Of a stretch of DNA of 64,000 bases, positions 18,233 to 26,465 are shown in pieces. Each line of letters begins with the position of its first letter. Position 1 is the first letter of the stretch. This DNA is from VRUE01 sp963816785 (lineage in GTDB: Bacteria; Actinomycetota; Thermoleophilia; Solirubrobacterales; 70-9). The stretch lies in NCBI GenBank assembly GCA_963816785.1, contig CAWFLL010000003.1:17406-81405 (forward strand). The letters are read 5' to 3'. The position numbers and the translations under genes are program-made. Below the pieces are notes generated by a model that saw only the letters and a list, made by a program, of their open reading frames with translations, made no database searches and was not told where the DNA came from.

Positions 18233-18643
18233 ATGGCCGACGATCAGGACGACCTGCGCTCCGGTTTCGCCGCGCTCGTCGGCGTCGAGTGGCTCGACGA
18301 CGATCCCGATCACGCTCTGGCGAGGGTGCCGATGCGGGACGAGCTGCTCCAGCCCTTCGGGCTGATGCACGGCGGGGTGCTCTCGACCCTGGTCGAGAGC
18401 GTCTGCTCGCGGTCGACGGCGCTGGCGGTCCTCGGCGACGGGATGGCCGCGATGGGCCAGACGATCGGGGTCAACTTCGTGCGCCCGATCCTCGAGGGGC
18501 CGGCGGAGGTGCGGGCGCGTGCCCGCCACCGCGGCCGCACGACCTGGGTCTGGGAGGCCGAGGTTCGAGACGCGGAGGATCGCCTCTGTGCGATCGCCCA
18601 GATGACGATCGCGGTGCGGCCTATCCCCCGAAGCGGTTCGTGA
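18233..18643 (+). CDS. PaaI-type hotdog thioesterase
   Basis: 136 aa hotdog-fold protein. The active-site loop GLMHGGVLSTLVES carries the HGG motif of the PaaI family; VNFVRPI and a C-terminal AIAQMTIAVRP strand complete the fold. Such enzymes release free acids from aryl- or acyl-CoA. It converges with nadE, overlapping it by 23 nt at the 3' ends. The substrate is unknown. Confidence 0.85.
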   Translation: MADDQDDLRSGFAALVGVEWLDDDPDHALARVPMRDELLQPFGLMHGGVLSTLVESVCSRSTALAVLGDGMAAMGQTIGVNFVRPILEGPAEVRARARHRGRTTWVWEAEVRDAEDRLCAIAQMTIAVRPIPRSGS

Positions 18644-20291
18644 TCGGCAGCCGGCGGTCGCGCCCGAAAGCCTTCGGCGTGATCCGGATCCCCGGCGCCG
18701 CCTGGCGGCGCTTGTACTCGGCCCGGTCGACCATCCGCACGATTTCGTCGACCACCGCGGCGGGGAGCCCGGCCTCGATCATCTCCTCGCGGCCCTGGTC
18801 GCGCTCGACGTAGGCCTCGAGCACCTGGTCGAGCAGGTCGTATGGCGGCAGGGAGTCGGAGTCGAGCTGCTCGGGCCGGAGCTCGGCCGATGGCGCCCGC
18901 TCGAGCACCGAGGCCGGCACCAGCTCCCGGCCCGCCTCCTCGTTGCGGTGGCGGACCAGCTCGTAGACCAGGGTCTTCGGGACGTCCTTGATCACCGCGA
19001 AGCCACCCGCCATGTCCCCGTAGAGCGTCGCGTAGCCGACCGACATCTCGCTCTTGTTGCCGGTGGTGAGCACCAGCCAACCGTGCTTGTTGGACAGCGC
19101 CATCATCATGTTGCCCCTGATCCGAGCCTGGATGTTCTCGGCCGCGAGGTCTGGCTCCGAGGGCCGCGTCGGGTCGCGGGGGAGGGGCTCAGGATCGGCG
19201 CCGTCGGCGCCGGAGCCCTCCAGGGAGTCGGCGAGGGCCTCCTCGTAGGAGCCCATCGTCGCCTCGATCGGGATCTCGATCCGCGCCGCGCCGAGGTTGG
19301 CGGCGATCGCCCGGGCGTCCTCCTGCGTCGCGGCGCTCGAGTGGGGGGAGGGCATCACGACACAGGTGACGTTCTCCGGCCCGAGCGCGTCGACGGCGAG
19401 CATCGCGACCAGGGCGGAGTCGATCCCGCCGGAGAGGGCGACGCCGACGTGCCGAAAGCCGTTCTTGCGGACGTAGTCGCGGAGCCCCAGCACCAGCGCC
19501 CCGTAGACCTCGGCGAGATCCCCGAGCGGCTCGTGAAGCTCTCCCGGCCCGGTTGCCGGGATGTCGCAGAACAGCAGCTCCTCCTCGAACTGGGCGGCGC
19601 GGGCGAGCACCTCGCCGACCGGGTCGAGGACGAAGCTGTGGCCGTCGAAGACGAGCTCGTCCTGGCCGCCGACCAGGTTGCAGAACGCGAAATGGCTCCC
19701 GTAGGCGAGGGCGCGCTGGGCGAACATCGCTTCCCGCTCCCGGCCCTTGCCGCGGTGGTAGGGCGAGCCCGAGGGATTGGCGATCAGCTGCGCGCCTTCG
19801 GCGACCTCCGCCGAGGCGGGCGGGCCCTCGGACCAGACGTCCTCGCAGATGGTCAGCCCGACCCGCATCTCGGCGACGTCGATCGTCATCGGCTCCTCGC
19901 CGGGGGCGAAGTAGCGCTGCTCGTCGAAGACCGAGTAGTTGGGGAGGTGGTTCTTGCGATAGACGGCGCGCACTCCGCCGTCGGCCAGGACGGCGAGCGA
20001 GTTGTGCGCGTGGTGGTATCCGTCGCCCCCGGATACCGGCTCGGCGAAGCCGACCAGCGCGACCACCCCGTGCACGTCTGCCGCCAGCTCCTCGACCGCC
20101 CGGCGCCCGGCCTCGACGAAGTGCCGCTTCAGGTACAGGTCCTCGGCCGGGTAGCCAGGGATGCAGAGCTCGGGGAATATCGCGAGGTCGGCGCCGCCGT
20201 CCCGCGCCCGCGCGATCCACTCCGCGGCCTTCGCCGCGTTGCCGTCGATGTCCCCGACGGTGGGGTCGATCTGGGCCAGCGCGATTTGCAC
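18621..20291 (-). CDS. nadE: Glutamine-dependent NAD+ synthetase
   Basis: Converts NaAD to NAD+ with ammonia released from glutamine. The 556 aa protein has an N-terminal nitrilase-type glutaminase domain with Glu in FPELCIPGYP, Lys in RKNHLPNYS and the nucleophile Cys in GLTICEDVW, and a C-terminal ATP-pyrophosphatase domain with ALSGGIDSALVA. The GTG at 20291 gives the family N-terminus VQIALAQIDPTVGD. This start shares its first base with the last base of the upstream acyltransferase stop (TAGTG), so the two are cotranscribed. Confidence 0.95.
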   Translation of the reverse strand: MQIALAQIDPTVGDIDGNAAKAAEWIARARDGGADLAIFPELCIPGYPAEDLYLKRHFVEAGRRAVEELAADVHGVVALVGFAEPVSGGDGYHHAHNSLAVLADGGVRAVYRKNHLPNYSVFDEQRYFAPGEEPMTIDVAEMRVGLTICEDVWSEGPPASAEVAEGAQLIANPSGSPYHRGKGREREAMFAQRALAYGSHFAFCNLVGGQDELVFDGHSFVLDPVGEVLARAAQFEEELLFCDIPATGPGELHEPLGDLAEVYGALVLGLRDYVRKNGFRHVGVALSGGIDSALVAMLAVDALGPENVTCVVMPSPHSSAATQEDARAIAANLGAARIEIPIEATMGSYEEALADSLEGSGADGADPEPLPRDPTRPSEPDLAAENIQARIRGNMMMALSNKHGWLVLTTGNKSEMSVGYATLYGDMAGGFAVIKDVPKTLVYELVRHRNEEAGRELVPASVLERAPSAELRPEQLDSDSLPPYDLLDQVLEAYVERDQGREEMIEAGLPAAVVDEIVRMVDRAEYKRRQAAPGIRITPKAFGRDRRLPITNRFGG

Positions 20292-21727
20292 TACTTGACG
20301 GGCACGGCGCCGTTGCGCGTACGCGCCTGCGCGGGCCGCTCCGTATCCCGGTGCGATCCCGGCGCGGTATCGACGATTTCCGCGATCGCCCCTTCGAGGT
20401 CGAGGCCGAAGCTGTCGAGCTCTGCCATCGCGTCGTAGTCGCCGACGAGGCCGAAGTCGATGCTCCCGTCGTAGGACATGATGCCCACGCAGAGCGCCTG
20501 GCGGCGCGCCAGCGGCACCAGCGGGAAGATCGACTGCATCCGCCGCCCGAGGACGTAGAGCGGGAATTGCGGCCCCGGCACGTTGGTGATGACGAGGTTG
20601 AAGAAGCGCTGCGCCGGCTGCAGGCGGGCGGCCTGCGAGGCGATTGTGGTCGGCGCGAAGTCGGTCAGCTTGGTCAGGATCTCCGCCCCGACCGCCTGGC
20701 CGGATCCCTTCAGGTCGCCCATCGTCCCGGTCAGGAGGCGCAGCCGCTCGACCGGGTCCTCGCACCAGACCGGGAGCGGCGCCATCATCGCCGAGATTCG
20801 GTTGCCGAGCGCGCCGTGCTCTTCCGCCGCCCGGACGCTGACCGGGACCATCGCCCGCAGCTCGAGGCCCTCGGTGTCGTGCCCGCGGGCGCGGAGATAG
20901 TTGCCCAGCGCCCCCGTCACGACCGAGAGGACGACGTCGTTGACGGTGCCCCCGTGCAGATTCTTGACTCGCTTGAAGTCATCGAGGTCGGCGCGGACGA
21001 AAGCGAGCCGGCGGTGGGGCCCGATCTCGACGTTGAAGGGCGTGCTGGGGGCCGACATCCCGGCCTCGAGCATCTTTCCGGTCGCGCCGAGGTCGCGCAG
21101 CACCTGCCGCGGCCCGCGCAGGGTCGCGCGCACGCCGCGGACGATCTCCCGCGGGCTTGTCAGCCGCTCACGGATCGCGCCGCTGAGCAGGTCGAGGTCG
21201 CTCGGCTCGGGCCGGGGGGCCCACTTCGGCGGCCGCAGCGGCGGGGGCGGGGGCTCCTCTTCGAGGTCGAACAGGACGGTGGTTATGTCAACTCCGGAGA
21301 CGCCGTCGACCAGCGCATGGTGGCTCTTGCCGACGATCGCGAAGCGATCTCCCTCCAGGCCCTCGACCAGCCACAGCTCCCAGAGCGGCTTCGAGCGGTC
21401 GAGCTGCTGGGAGAAGATCCGAGCCGCGAGGTTTCGCAGCTGCTCCTCGGAGCCCGGCGCCGGCAGCGCGGTCTGGCGGACGTGGTAGTCGAGGTTGAGG
21501 TGAGGGTCATCGACCCAGACCGGGCGGCCCTGGCTGAAGGGGACGAAGCGCAGCTTCTGGCGGAAGCGGGGAACCAGGTGCAGGCGCGACTCGATGTGAT
21601 CGCGGAATTCCTCGTGGCTCGGCGGCGAGCCATCGAAGAGGATTGCCGAGGCGACGTGCATGTGGGCACCCCCTCGCTCCATGTGGAGGAAGGAGGTATC
21701 CAGTCCGGTGAGGCGATCGGCACCCAC
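20291..21727 (-). CDS. Wax ester synthase / diacylglycerol acyltransferase (WS/DGAT)
   Basis: 478 aa acyl-CoA:alcohol or diacylglycerol acyltransferase of the bacterial WS/DGAT family, which makes storage wax esters or triacylglycerol at the membrane. The catalytic HHxxxDG is KSHHALVDGVSG near residue 135. The second family block is TVNDVVLSVVTGAL, and VITNVPGPQFPLYVLG is the conserved C-terminal block. A second family member lies at 36629-38089 inside the island. It is directly followed by nadE. Confidence 0.92.
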   Translation of the reverse strand: MGADRLTGLDTSFLHMERGGAHMHVASAILFDGSPPSHEEFRDHIESRLHLVPRFRQKLRFVPFSQGRPVWVDDPHLNLDYHVRQTALPAPGSEEQLRNLAARIFSQQLDRSKPLWELWLVEGLEGDRFAIVGKSHHALVDGVSGVDITTVLFDLEEEPPPPPLRPPKWAPRPEPSDLDLLSGAIRERLTSPREIVRGVRATLRGPRQVLRDLGATGKMLEAGMSAPSTPFNVEIGPHRRLAFVRADLDDFKRVKNLHGGTVNDVVLSVVTGALGNYLRARGHDTEGLELRAMVPVSVRAAEEHGALGNRISAMMAPLPVWCEDPVERLRLLTGTMGDLKGSGQAVGAEILTKLTDFAPTTIASQAARLQPAQRFFNLVITNVPGPQFPLYVLGRRMQSIFPLVPLARRQALCVGIMSYDGSIDFGLVGDYDAMAELDSFGLDLEGAIAEIVDTAPGSHRDTERPAQARTRNGAVPVK

Positions 21728-21956
21728 AGCGTCATCTTCGCATACGTCGAGCCAACCGATTTCCGGTCGTCAATTCGGCTCTGCAGAGCCGTTTGCAGCG
21801 ATCCGTGCGTGATCTCGCAGTGTGACGCCGCTCACTCCCGTCGGCGCCGAGGCCCCCTACGGTGCCCCGTCCACCAAGCAATCCATCTGCCGAGTTTCAC
21901 CGCGAGCCGCGCGTCGGCTCGCCGCGTAGGCAGACGAGAAAGCGGGGACACCTCCA

Positions 21957-22601
21957 ATGCGACACCTCTTGCCGATGACGCTGCTCGCCGCCGTGCTGGC
22001 CCTCGGCCCGGCGACCGCCCTTGCCAAGAAGGCGCCTCAGAAGCCGCGCAAGCGAGTCGGATCCCACGTATCGCTCCACGTCTCCAGCCATCACGTCGTC
22101 GGCGACCGGAGCGTCGTCCTGCGCGGCCGGGTGCGGCCGCGCGGCTCGCACAGGGTCAAGATCGTCGTCCGCGGCCCGCACCGGGCTCTGCTCGGCGAGG
22201 CGAGCGCGCGCGACGGCGCCTTTGCGATGCGGTGGCGCCCACGGCGGGTCGGCGCCTACAGGGTCCGGGCCTTCGGTGTCCATGACCGCCGGGTCCGTTC
22301 CTCGGCGAGCGTCGTGCGCCGCGTCACCGCATACCACTACGCAGGCGCTTCCTATTACGGCCCCGGCCTCTACGGCAACGGGATGGCGTGCGGCGGCACC
22401 CTGCTGCCGGGAACCCTGGGGGTCGCCCACAAGACGCTCCCCTGCGGCACGAGGGTGAGGCTTCGCTACCGGGGGCGCACGGTGACCGTCCCGGTCGTCG
22501 ACCGCGGCCCCTACGTCGCCGGGCGCGACTTCGATCTCACCACCGCGACCAGGGACCGGCTTCGGTTCCCGGGAGTCGGCACGATCCTCGCCAGCCGGTA
22601 G
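21957..22601 (+). CDS. RlpA-like secreted double-psi beta-barrel protein
   Basis: 214 aa exported protein. The signal peptide is MRHLLPMTLLAAVLALGP with AxA at the junction. A basic beta domain (residues 40-125) precedes a C-terminal DPBB domain: ASYYGPGLYGNGMACGG, LPCGTRVRLRY, VPVVDRGPYV, FDLT. In RlpA this fold cleaves peptidoglycan glycan strands lacking stem peptides, and the Asp in VDRGPY is retained. Cell-wall remodelling is inferred. The 229-nt upstream region has no clear regulatory RNA. Confidence 0.85.
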   Translation: MRHLLPMTLLAAVLALGPATALAKKAPQKPRKRVGSHVSLHVSSHHVVGDRSVVLRGRVRPRGSHRVKIVVRGPHRALLGEASARDGAFAMRWRPRRVGAYRVRAFGVHDRRVRSSASVVRRVTAYHYAGASYYGPGLYGNGMACGGTLLPGTLGVAHKTLPCGTRVRLRYRGRTVTVPVVDRGPYVAGRDFDLTTATRDRLRFPGVGTILASR

Positions 22602-22609
22602 TTCCTAGC

Positions 22610-23704
22610 TCAACCCGCGACCCCGAGCCGCAGCTGGTCCTCGCCGGCGCGGTCATCGCCCGCGGAGCCCCGGTCGGACTCGTCGGCGAACCCCGCCATC
22701 CGCACGCCGAGCAGCCGCACCGGCCGCGGCGGCGCGTAGGCGCGAAGCAGATCGAGCGCGGTGGGAACGACGATCGCCGGGTCGTTTGTCTCCCGCTCGA
22801 CGGTGTGGGAGCGGGTGACCGTCGTCCAGTCGTCGAGCCGGACCTTGATCCCGATCGTCCGGCCCTCGAGATCGCGCGAGCTCAGCCGCCGGCAGAGCTC
22901 CTCCGCCAGTCCGGTGAGCGACTCCGCGAGCCGCTCCTGGTCGTCGATGTCGAGGTCGAAGGTGGTCTCGGTTGACTGCGACTTGGTCCGATGCGAGACG
23001 GCGATCGGGGTCTCGTCCTCGAATCGGGCCCGGGCCTGGAGCCAGCCCCCCATCCGGGGCCCGAATGCGCTCTCGAGCGCGGCGAGGTGGTGGGATCTGA
23101 GCGAGGCCAGGTCGGCGATGCCCATCCGCTCCAGCTTCGCCACTGTTTTCGGCCCGATTCCCGGAACGAGCCCCGGCGGGTCGCCCCCGAAGCGCTCGAG
23201 CGCCTCTTGACGGGAGAGGACGACCAGCCCGGCGGGCTTGCCCAGCTCGCTGGTGATCTTGGCGAGCAGCCGGTTCTCGGAGATGCCGATCGAGCAGGTC
23301 AACCCGGTCTCCTCGCGGATCTCGGCGGCGATCCGGCGCATCGTCGCCTTCGGCGCAAACAGGCCGGTCAGGTCGAGATAGGCCTCGTCGAGGCCGACGA
23401 CCTCGACCGTCTCGGCGTTGCGCCGGAGGACCGCCATCACCTGCCCCGAGGCCTCCCGGTAGGCAGCGAAGTCCGGCTTGATGTAGACCGCGTCCGGGAG
23501 CCTGCGGCGGGCGGTCGCCGCAGGCATCGCGGAGTGGATCCCGGCCAGCCGCCGCGCCTCGTAGCTGGCCGTCGTCACCACGGCCCGCGGCCCCGAGCCG
23601 CAGACGACGACCGGCTTGCCCCTCAGCCCAGGGCGGCGGCGCAGCTCCACCGACGCGTAGAAGGCGTCCATATCGAGGTGGGCGATGGTCCTCGCATCCG
23701 TCAC
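22610..23704 (-). CDS. dinB: DNA polymerase IV (Y family)
   Basis: Translesion polymerase, 364 aa from the GTG at 23704 that gives VTDARTIAHLDMDAFYASVE. The catalytic acids are in DMDAFYASVE and DEAYLD. YEAR, GISENRLLAKITSELGKP and a helix-hairpin-helix segment (LVPGIGPKT) are present. The C-terminal little-finger domain carries HRTKSQSTETTFD. An upstream in-frame ATG at 23788 would add 28 residues not found in the family. No SOS box was recognised upstream. Confidence 0.93.
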   Translation of the reverse strand: MTDARTIAHLDMDAFYASVELRRRPGLRGKPVVVCGSGPRAVVTTASYEARRLAGIHSAMPAATARRRLPDAVYIKPDFAAYREASGQVMAVLRRNAETVEVVGLDEAYLDLTGLFAPKATMRRIAAEIREETGLTCSIGISENRLLAKITSELGKPAGLVVLSRQEALERFGGDPPGLVPGIGPKTVAKLERMGIADLASLRSHHLAALESAFGPRMGGWLQARARFEDETPIAVSHRTKSQSTETTFDLDIDDQERLAESLTGLAEELCRRLSSRDLEGRTIGIKVRLDDWTTVTRSHTVERETNDPAIVVPTALDLLRAYAPPRPVRLLGVRMAGFADESDRGSAGDDRAGEDQLRLGVAG

Positions 23705-23773
23705 CCATCGATCGTAGGACGACGGCTGGACGGTGGCGAGAAGAGCGCTCGCATCTGCTATACACGGCGACCG

Positions 23774-23863
23774 ATGATCAGGCGGCATCGTAAGAAGCGC
23801 CGGCGAAGATTCGCGAGGGCCGGCGGTCTGCCTTCGCCAACCCGGGAGGACCTGGGGCGATGA
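23774..23863 (+). CDS. Possible 29-aa Arg-rich small protein or leader
   Basis: ATG at 23774 opens a 29-codon frame starting MIRRHRKKRRRRFARAGG, whose stop overlaps the thrC start as ATGA. Eleven of the first 16 residues are Arg, Lys or His. Coupling to thrC is the only support. It could be a translated leader, a true microprotein, or chance in GC-rich DNA. No Thr or Ile codon run typical of attenuators is present. Confidence 0.3.
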   Translation: MIRRHRKKRRRRFARAGGLPSPTREDLGR

Positions 23864-25154
23864 GCCCTGCGGCGGATCAGCGCACCCGATCCTGCGCGAC
23901 CGAGCTGGTCTGCCGTGACTGTGGTCTCCGGCTCCCGCTTGCCGACAAGACCTTCAAGTGCCTCAGGTGCGGCCAGGGTCTCGACATCGACTACGACTAC
24001 GAGCTGGCCGCGGCGCGGCTCGCTGAGCTTCCGACCGCCGAGCGCCCGGTCAACATCTGGCGCTTCGAGGAGCTGCTGCCGATCATCGACGCCGGGGCCC
24101 AGGCGCGGGTCGGCCGCAACAGCGGCCGCACCCCGCTGATCCACGCCGACCGGCTCGGCGCCGAGCTCGGCCTGCGGAAGCTCTACCTCAAGGACGACAG
24201 CACGGCACGTCCCAGCCTCTCCTACAAGGACCGGGTCGTCTCACTGGCGATCACCCGCCTGCTCGAGCTCGGCGACGAGGAGATCGGCTGCGTCTCGACC
24301 GGCAATGTCGGCACCGCCGTCGCCTCGCTCGCGGCGAAGGCCGGGGTCGCGGCCTACGTCTTCTACCCGAGCAACCTCGAGCGCGGCAAGGCACGCGCCT
24401 GCCGGGCGCTCGGCGCCGCCGTGATCCAGCTCGACGGCAACTACGACGAGGCCAACCGCGCCTGCCGTGAGCTGGCGCTGGCGAGCGGCATCCAGTTCGC
24501 CAACATCACCCTGCGGCCGTTCTATGCCGAGGGCGCGAAGACGGTCGCCTTCGAGGTCGTCGAGCAGCTCGATTGGCGGGCACCCGATCACTTCGTCATC
24601 CCGGCCGCGGGTGGGACCCTGTCCTCGCGCGTGCACAAGGGACTCGGGGAGCTGGAGACCGTCGGGCTCGCCGAGACCGCCGGGACCAAGATCAGCATCG
24701 GCCAGCCCGAGGGATGCGGGCCGATCGCCGCCGCGGTCCTCGATGGCAGCGGCAAGATCTCACCGCAGAAGCCCCACACGGCGGCGCACTCGCTGGCGAT
24801 CGGCGCCCCCGGCGACGGCCCCCTGGTCGTCGACGCGGTGATGTCGCGCGGGGGCTCGGCGGCGACCGCCACCGACTCCGAGATCTTCGAGGCGATCGAC
24901 CTGCTTGGCGCCACCGAGGGCATCCTCACCGAGCCGGCCGGGGGGCGACCGTCGCCGCGACGATGAAGCTCGCCGCCGACGGCACGCTCGGCCCCGACGA
25001 CACGGTCGTGGCGGTGATCAGCGGCAACGGCTACAAGACCCTCGACGAGCATCCCGATAAGCCATGGCCCGAGATGGTCGCCTGCGAGGTCGAGACGATG
25101 GAGCGGACCCTGGCCGTCTTCCGGCGCGCGGGCGCGGGCGCAGCGATCGATTGA
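23860..25154 (+). pseudogene. thrC: Threonine synthase, one frameshift
   Basis: PLP enzyme making threonine from O-phosphohomoserine. The N-terminus has a zinc-ribbon-like CRDCGLRLPL...CLRCGQ. The PLP lysine is in PSLSYKDRV, and STGNVGTAVASLA is the phosphate-binding block. The frame breaks in a run of six G at 24940-24945; adding one G restores EPAGG-ATVAATMKLAADG and runs to the stop at 25154, giving a normal protein of about 431 aa. The rest is intact, so this is probably a sequence error or a very recent lesion in an otherwise core gene. Confidence 0.88.
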
Positions 25155-25171
25155 GACCCGGTCAGCGAATC

Positions 25172-25573
25172 ATGAGGTGGGGGGTCGCGACGGCGGTGCT
25201 CGGCGCCATTCTGCTGGCGGGTTGCGGCGACGGCGAAAGCGATGCCGAGCGGCACCAGGCCGAAGCGAAGGTGCAGGGCGAAGTCCAGGAAGGGCGGTTG
25301 AAAGCCCTGCTGAAGGTCAAACTGGCCGAACGGCAGCGGCGCGAGGAACACCCCGGCCAGACTCTGGCGCCCGCCAAGTTCAGCGGGGCCCGCGCCGAAC
25401 GTTACGAAGTCGACCGCGAAGTCTGCTCGGCCCTCTCACCGTCGGAACTGGCCGTGGACCTGGGCCTCGACGAGAACTCCGATCCGGAGGCGATCGCCGA
25501 GGCCTACGCGAAGCCCTTCCGCGGCGAGTTCCACCAGCCCTCCGTAGAGGGCTGCCTGGCAGGGCTCGAATAG
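25172..25573 (+). CDS. Small lipoprotein
   Basis: 133 aa with a lipoprotein signal (VATAVLGAILLAGCGDG; lipobox LAGC, Cys near residue 17). The mature part is highly charged and probably helical at first (DAERHQAEAKVQGEVQEG), then has two cysteines (EVCSAL and EGCLAG) that could form a disulfide. No domain was recognised. It starts 17 nt after thrC and may be cotranscribed. Confidence 0.7.
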   Translation: MRWGVATAVLGAILLAGCGDGESDAERHQAEAKVQGEVQEGRLKALLKVKLAERQRREEHPGQTLAPAKFSGARAERYEVDREVCSALSPSELAVDLGLDENSDPEAIAEAYAKPFRGEFHQPSVEGCLAGLE

Positions 25574-25591
25574 CACCGCACCGCTAGCCGC

Positions 25592-26188
25592 TCAGCACAC
25601 TAGGGTCAGGTCGACGGGCAGGTTGGACGGCGCCCCCAAATTGAACGGGAACACGTCGATGTCGTTCGGCGTGAGCGGGTTCCGCACGGTTTGAACCGTG
25701 CGCTCGGCGAGGAGCAGGATGCCGCTGGTTCGGAAGCTCACGGTCGCGGTCGCCGCGCAGTTGAGGATGCTGGATCCGAAGTGCACGCTGCATCCTTTTG
25801 AAAGCGGCGTCGCGGACACACCGGATGGGAACGGCGCCGCCGGGCTGCAATCGGCGTTCAGGGCCACGCCGATGACGTTCGAGGCGCGAACCGATCCGCC
25901 GATGTCGGCTCCGCTCAGCGAGCCGTCCGCCACCTTGGCGCCGGTGATCGTCCCGTCTGCCAGGTCAGCGCCGCTCAGGCTGCCGTCCTGCACCTTCACG
26001 CTGGTGATCGCGTTCTTCTTGACCTTCGGCCCCGTCACCGAGTTCTTCTTCAACTGCTTCGGCCCGACCGAGTTCTTGGCGAGCTGGGACGCGGCCATCG
26101 CACCACCCGCGCCCAGGGCCAGGAAAAGGGCCAGATAGGCCACAACCGTCGTGTGGCTCGGTGGTGTCAGCTTCATGTCCTTCCGCAT
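25592..26188 (-). CDS. Secreted protein with SVGPKQLKKNSV-type repeats
   Basis: 198 aa exported protein: signal-type helix (VVAYLALFLALGAGGAMAA), then short repeats (NSVGPKQLKKNSVTG, NAITSVKVQDGSLSGADLAD, GSLSGADIGG) and a C-terminal beta-rich domain with four cysteines. The repeat-plus-head layout is frequent in Thermoleophilia exported proteins. Function is unknown. The first ATG (26188) is used; an ATG four codons later is equally possible. Confidence 0.78.
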   Translation of the reverse strand: MRKDMKLTPPSHTTVVAYLALFLALGAGGAMAASQLAKNSVGPKQLKKNSVTGPKVKKNAITSVKVQDGSLSGADLADGTITGAKVADGSLSGADIGGSVRASNVIGVALNADCSPAAPFPSGVSATPLSKGCSVHFGSSILNCAATATVSFRTSGILLLAERTVQTVRNPLTPNDIDVFPFNLGAPSNLPVDLTLVC

Positions 26189-26465
26189 CTCCTATCCCCC
26201 AATCGTGCTGGCTCAACCCAGCTTCACGTTGACCTTCGTTCCGGGCGCGAGAAGTTTGCCCGGTTTCGGTTCTGTTTACGACCTTGCGGTTTGCTGGTGG
26301 CGTCCCGCTCAACGCCATCGCGACGGCTCCACCAACGCGCCTGCTCCTCCAGCGGCCCCGACCGTTGCCGAACCTCACCGTATTCATCAGGTGGTCTCCG
26401 ATCTTCTCGCTTCCGGGCGCGATGGACCCTACGCCCCCGAGATGACGCCGTAGTATGAACCGGCA

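Noticed and set aside
21728..21956. Possible c-di-AMP (ydaO-type) riboswitch upstream of the RlpA-like gene, as is common for actinobacterial cell-wall hydrolases.
   Set aside because: A CGCGTAGGCAGACGAGAAAG segment is vaguely similar to the 3' part of that riboswitch, but the conserved GGGTGAAT and paired core blocks are not present. A covariance-model search would decide it.
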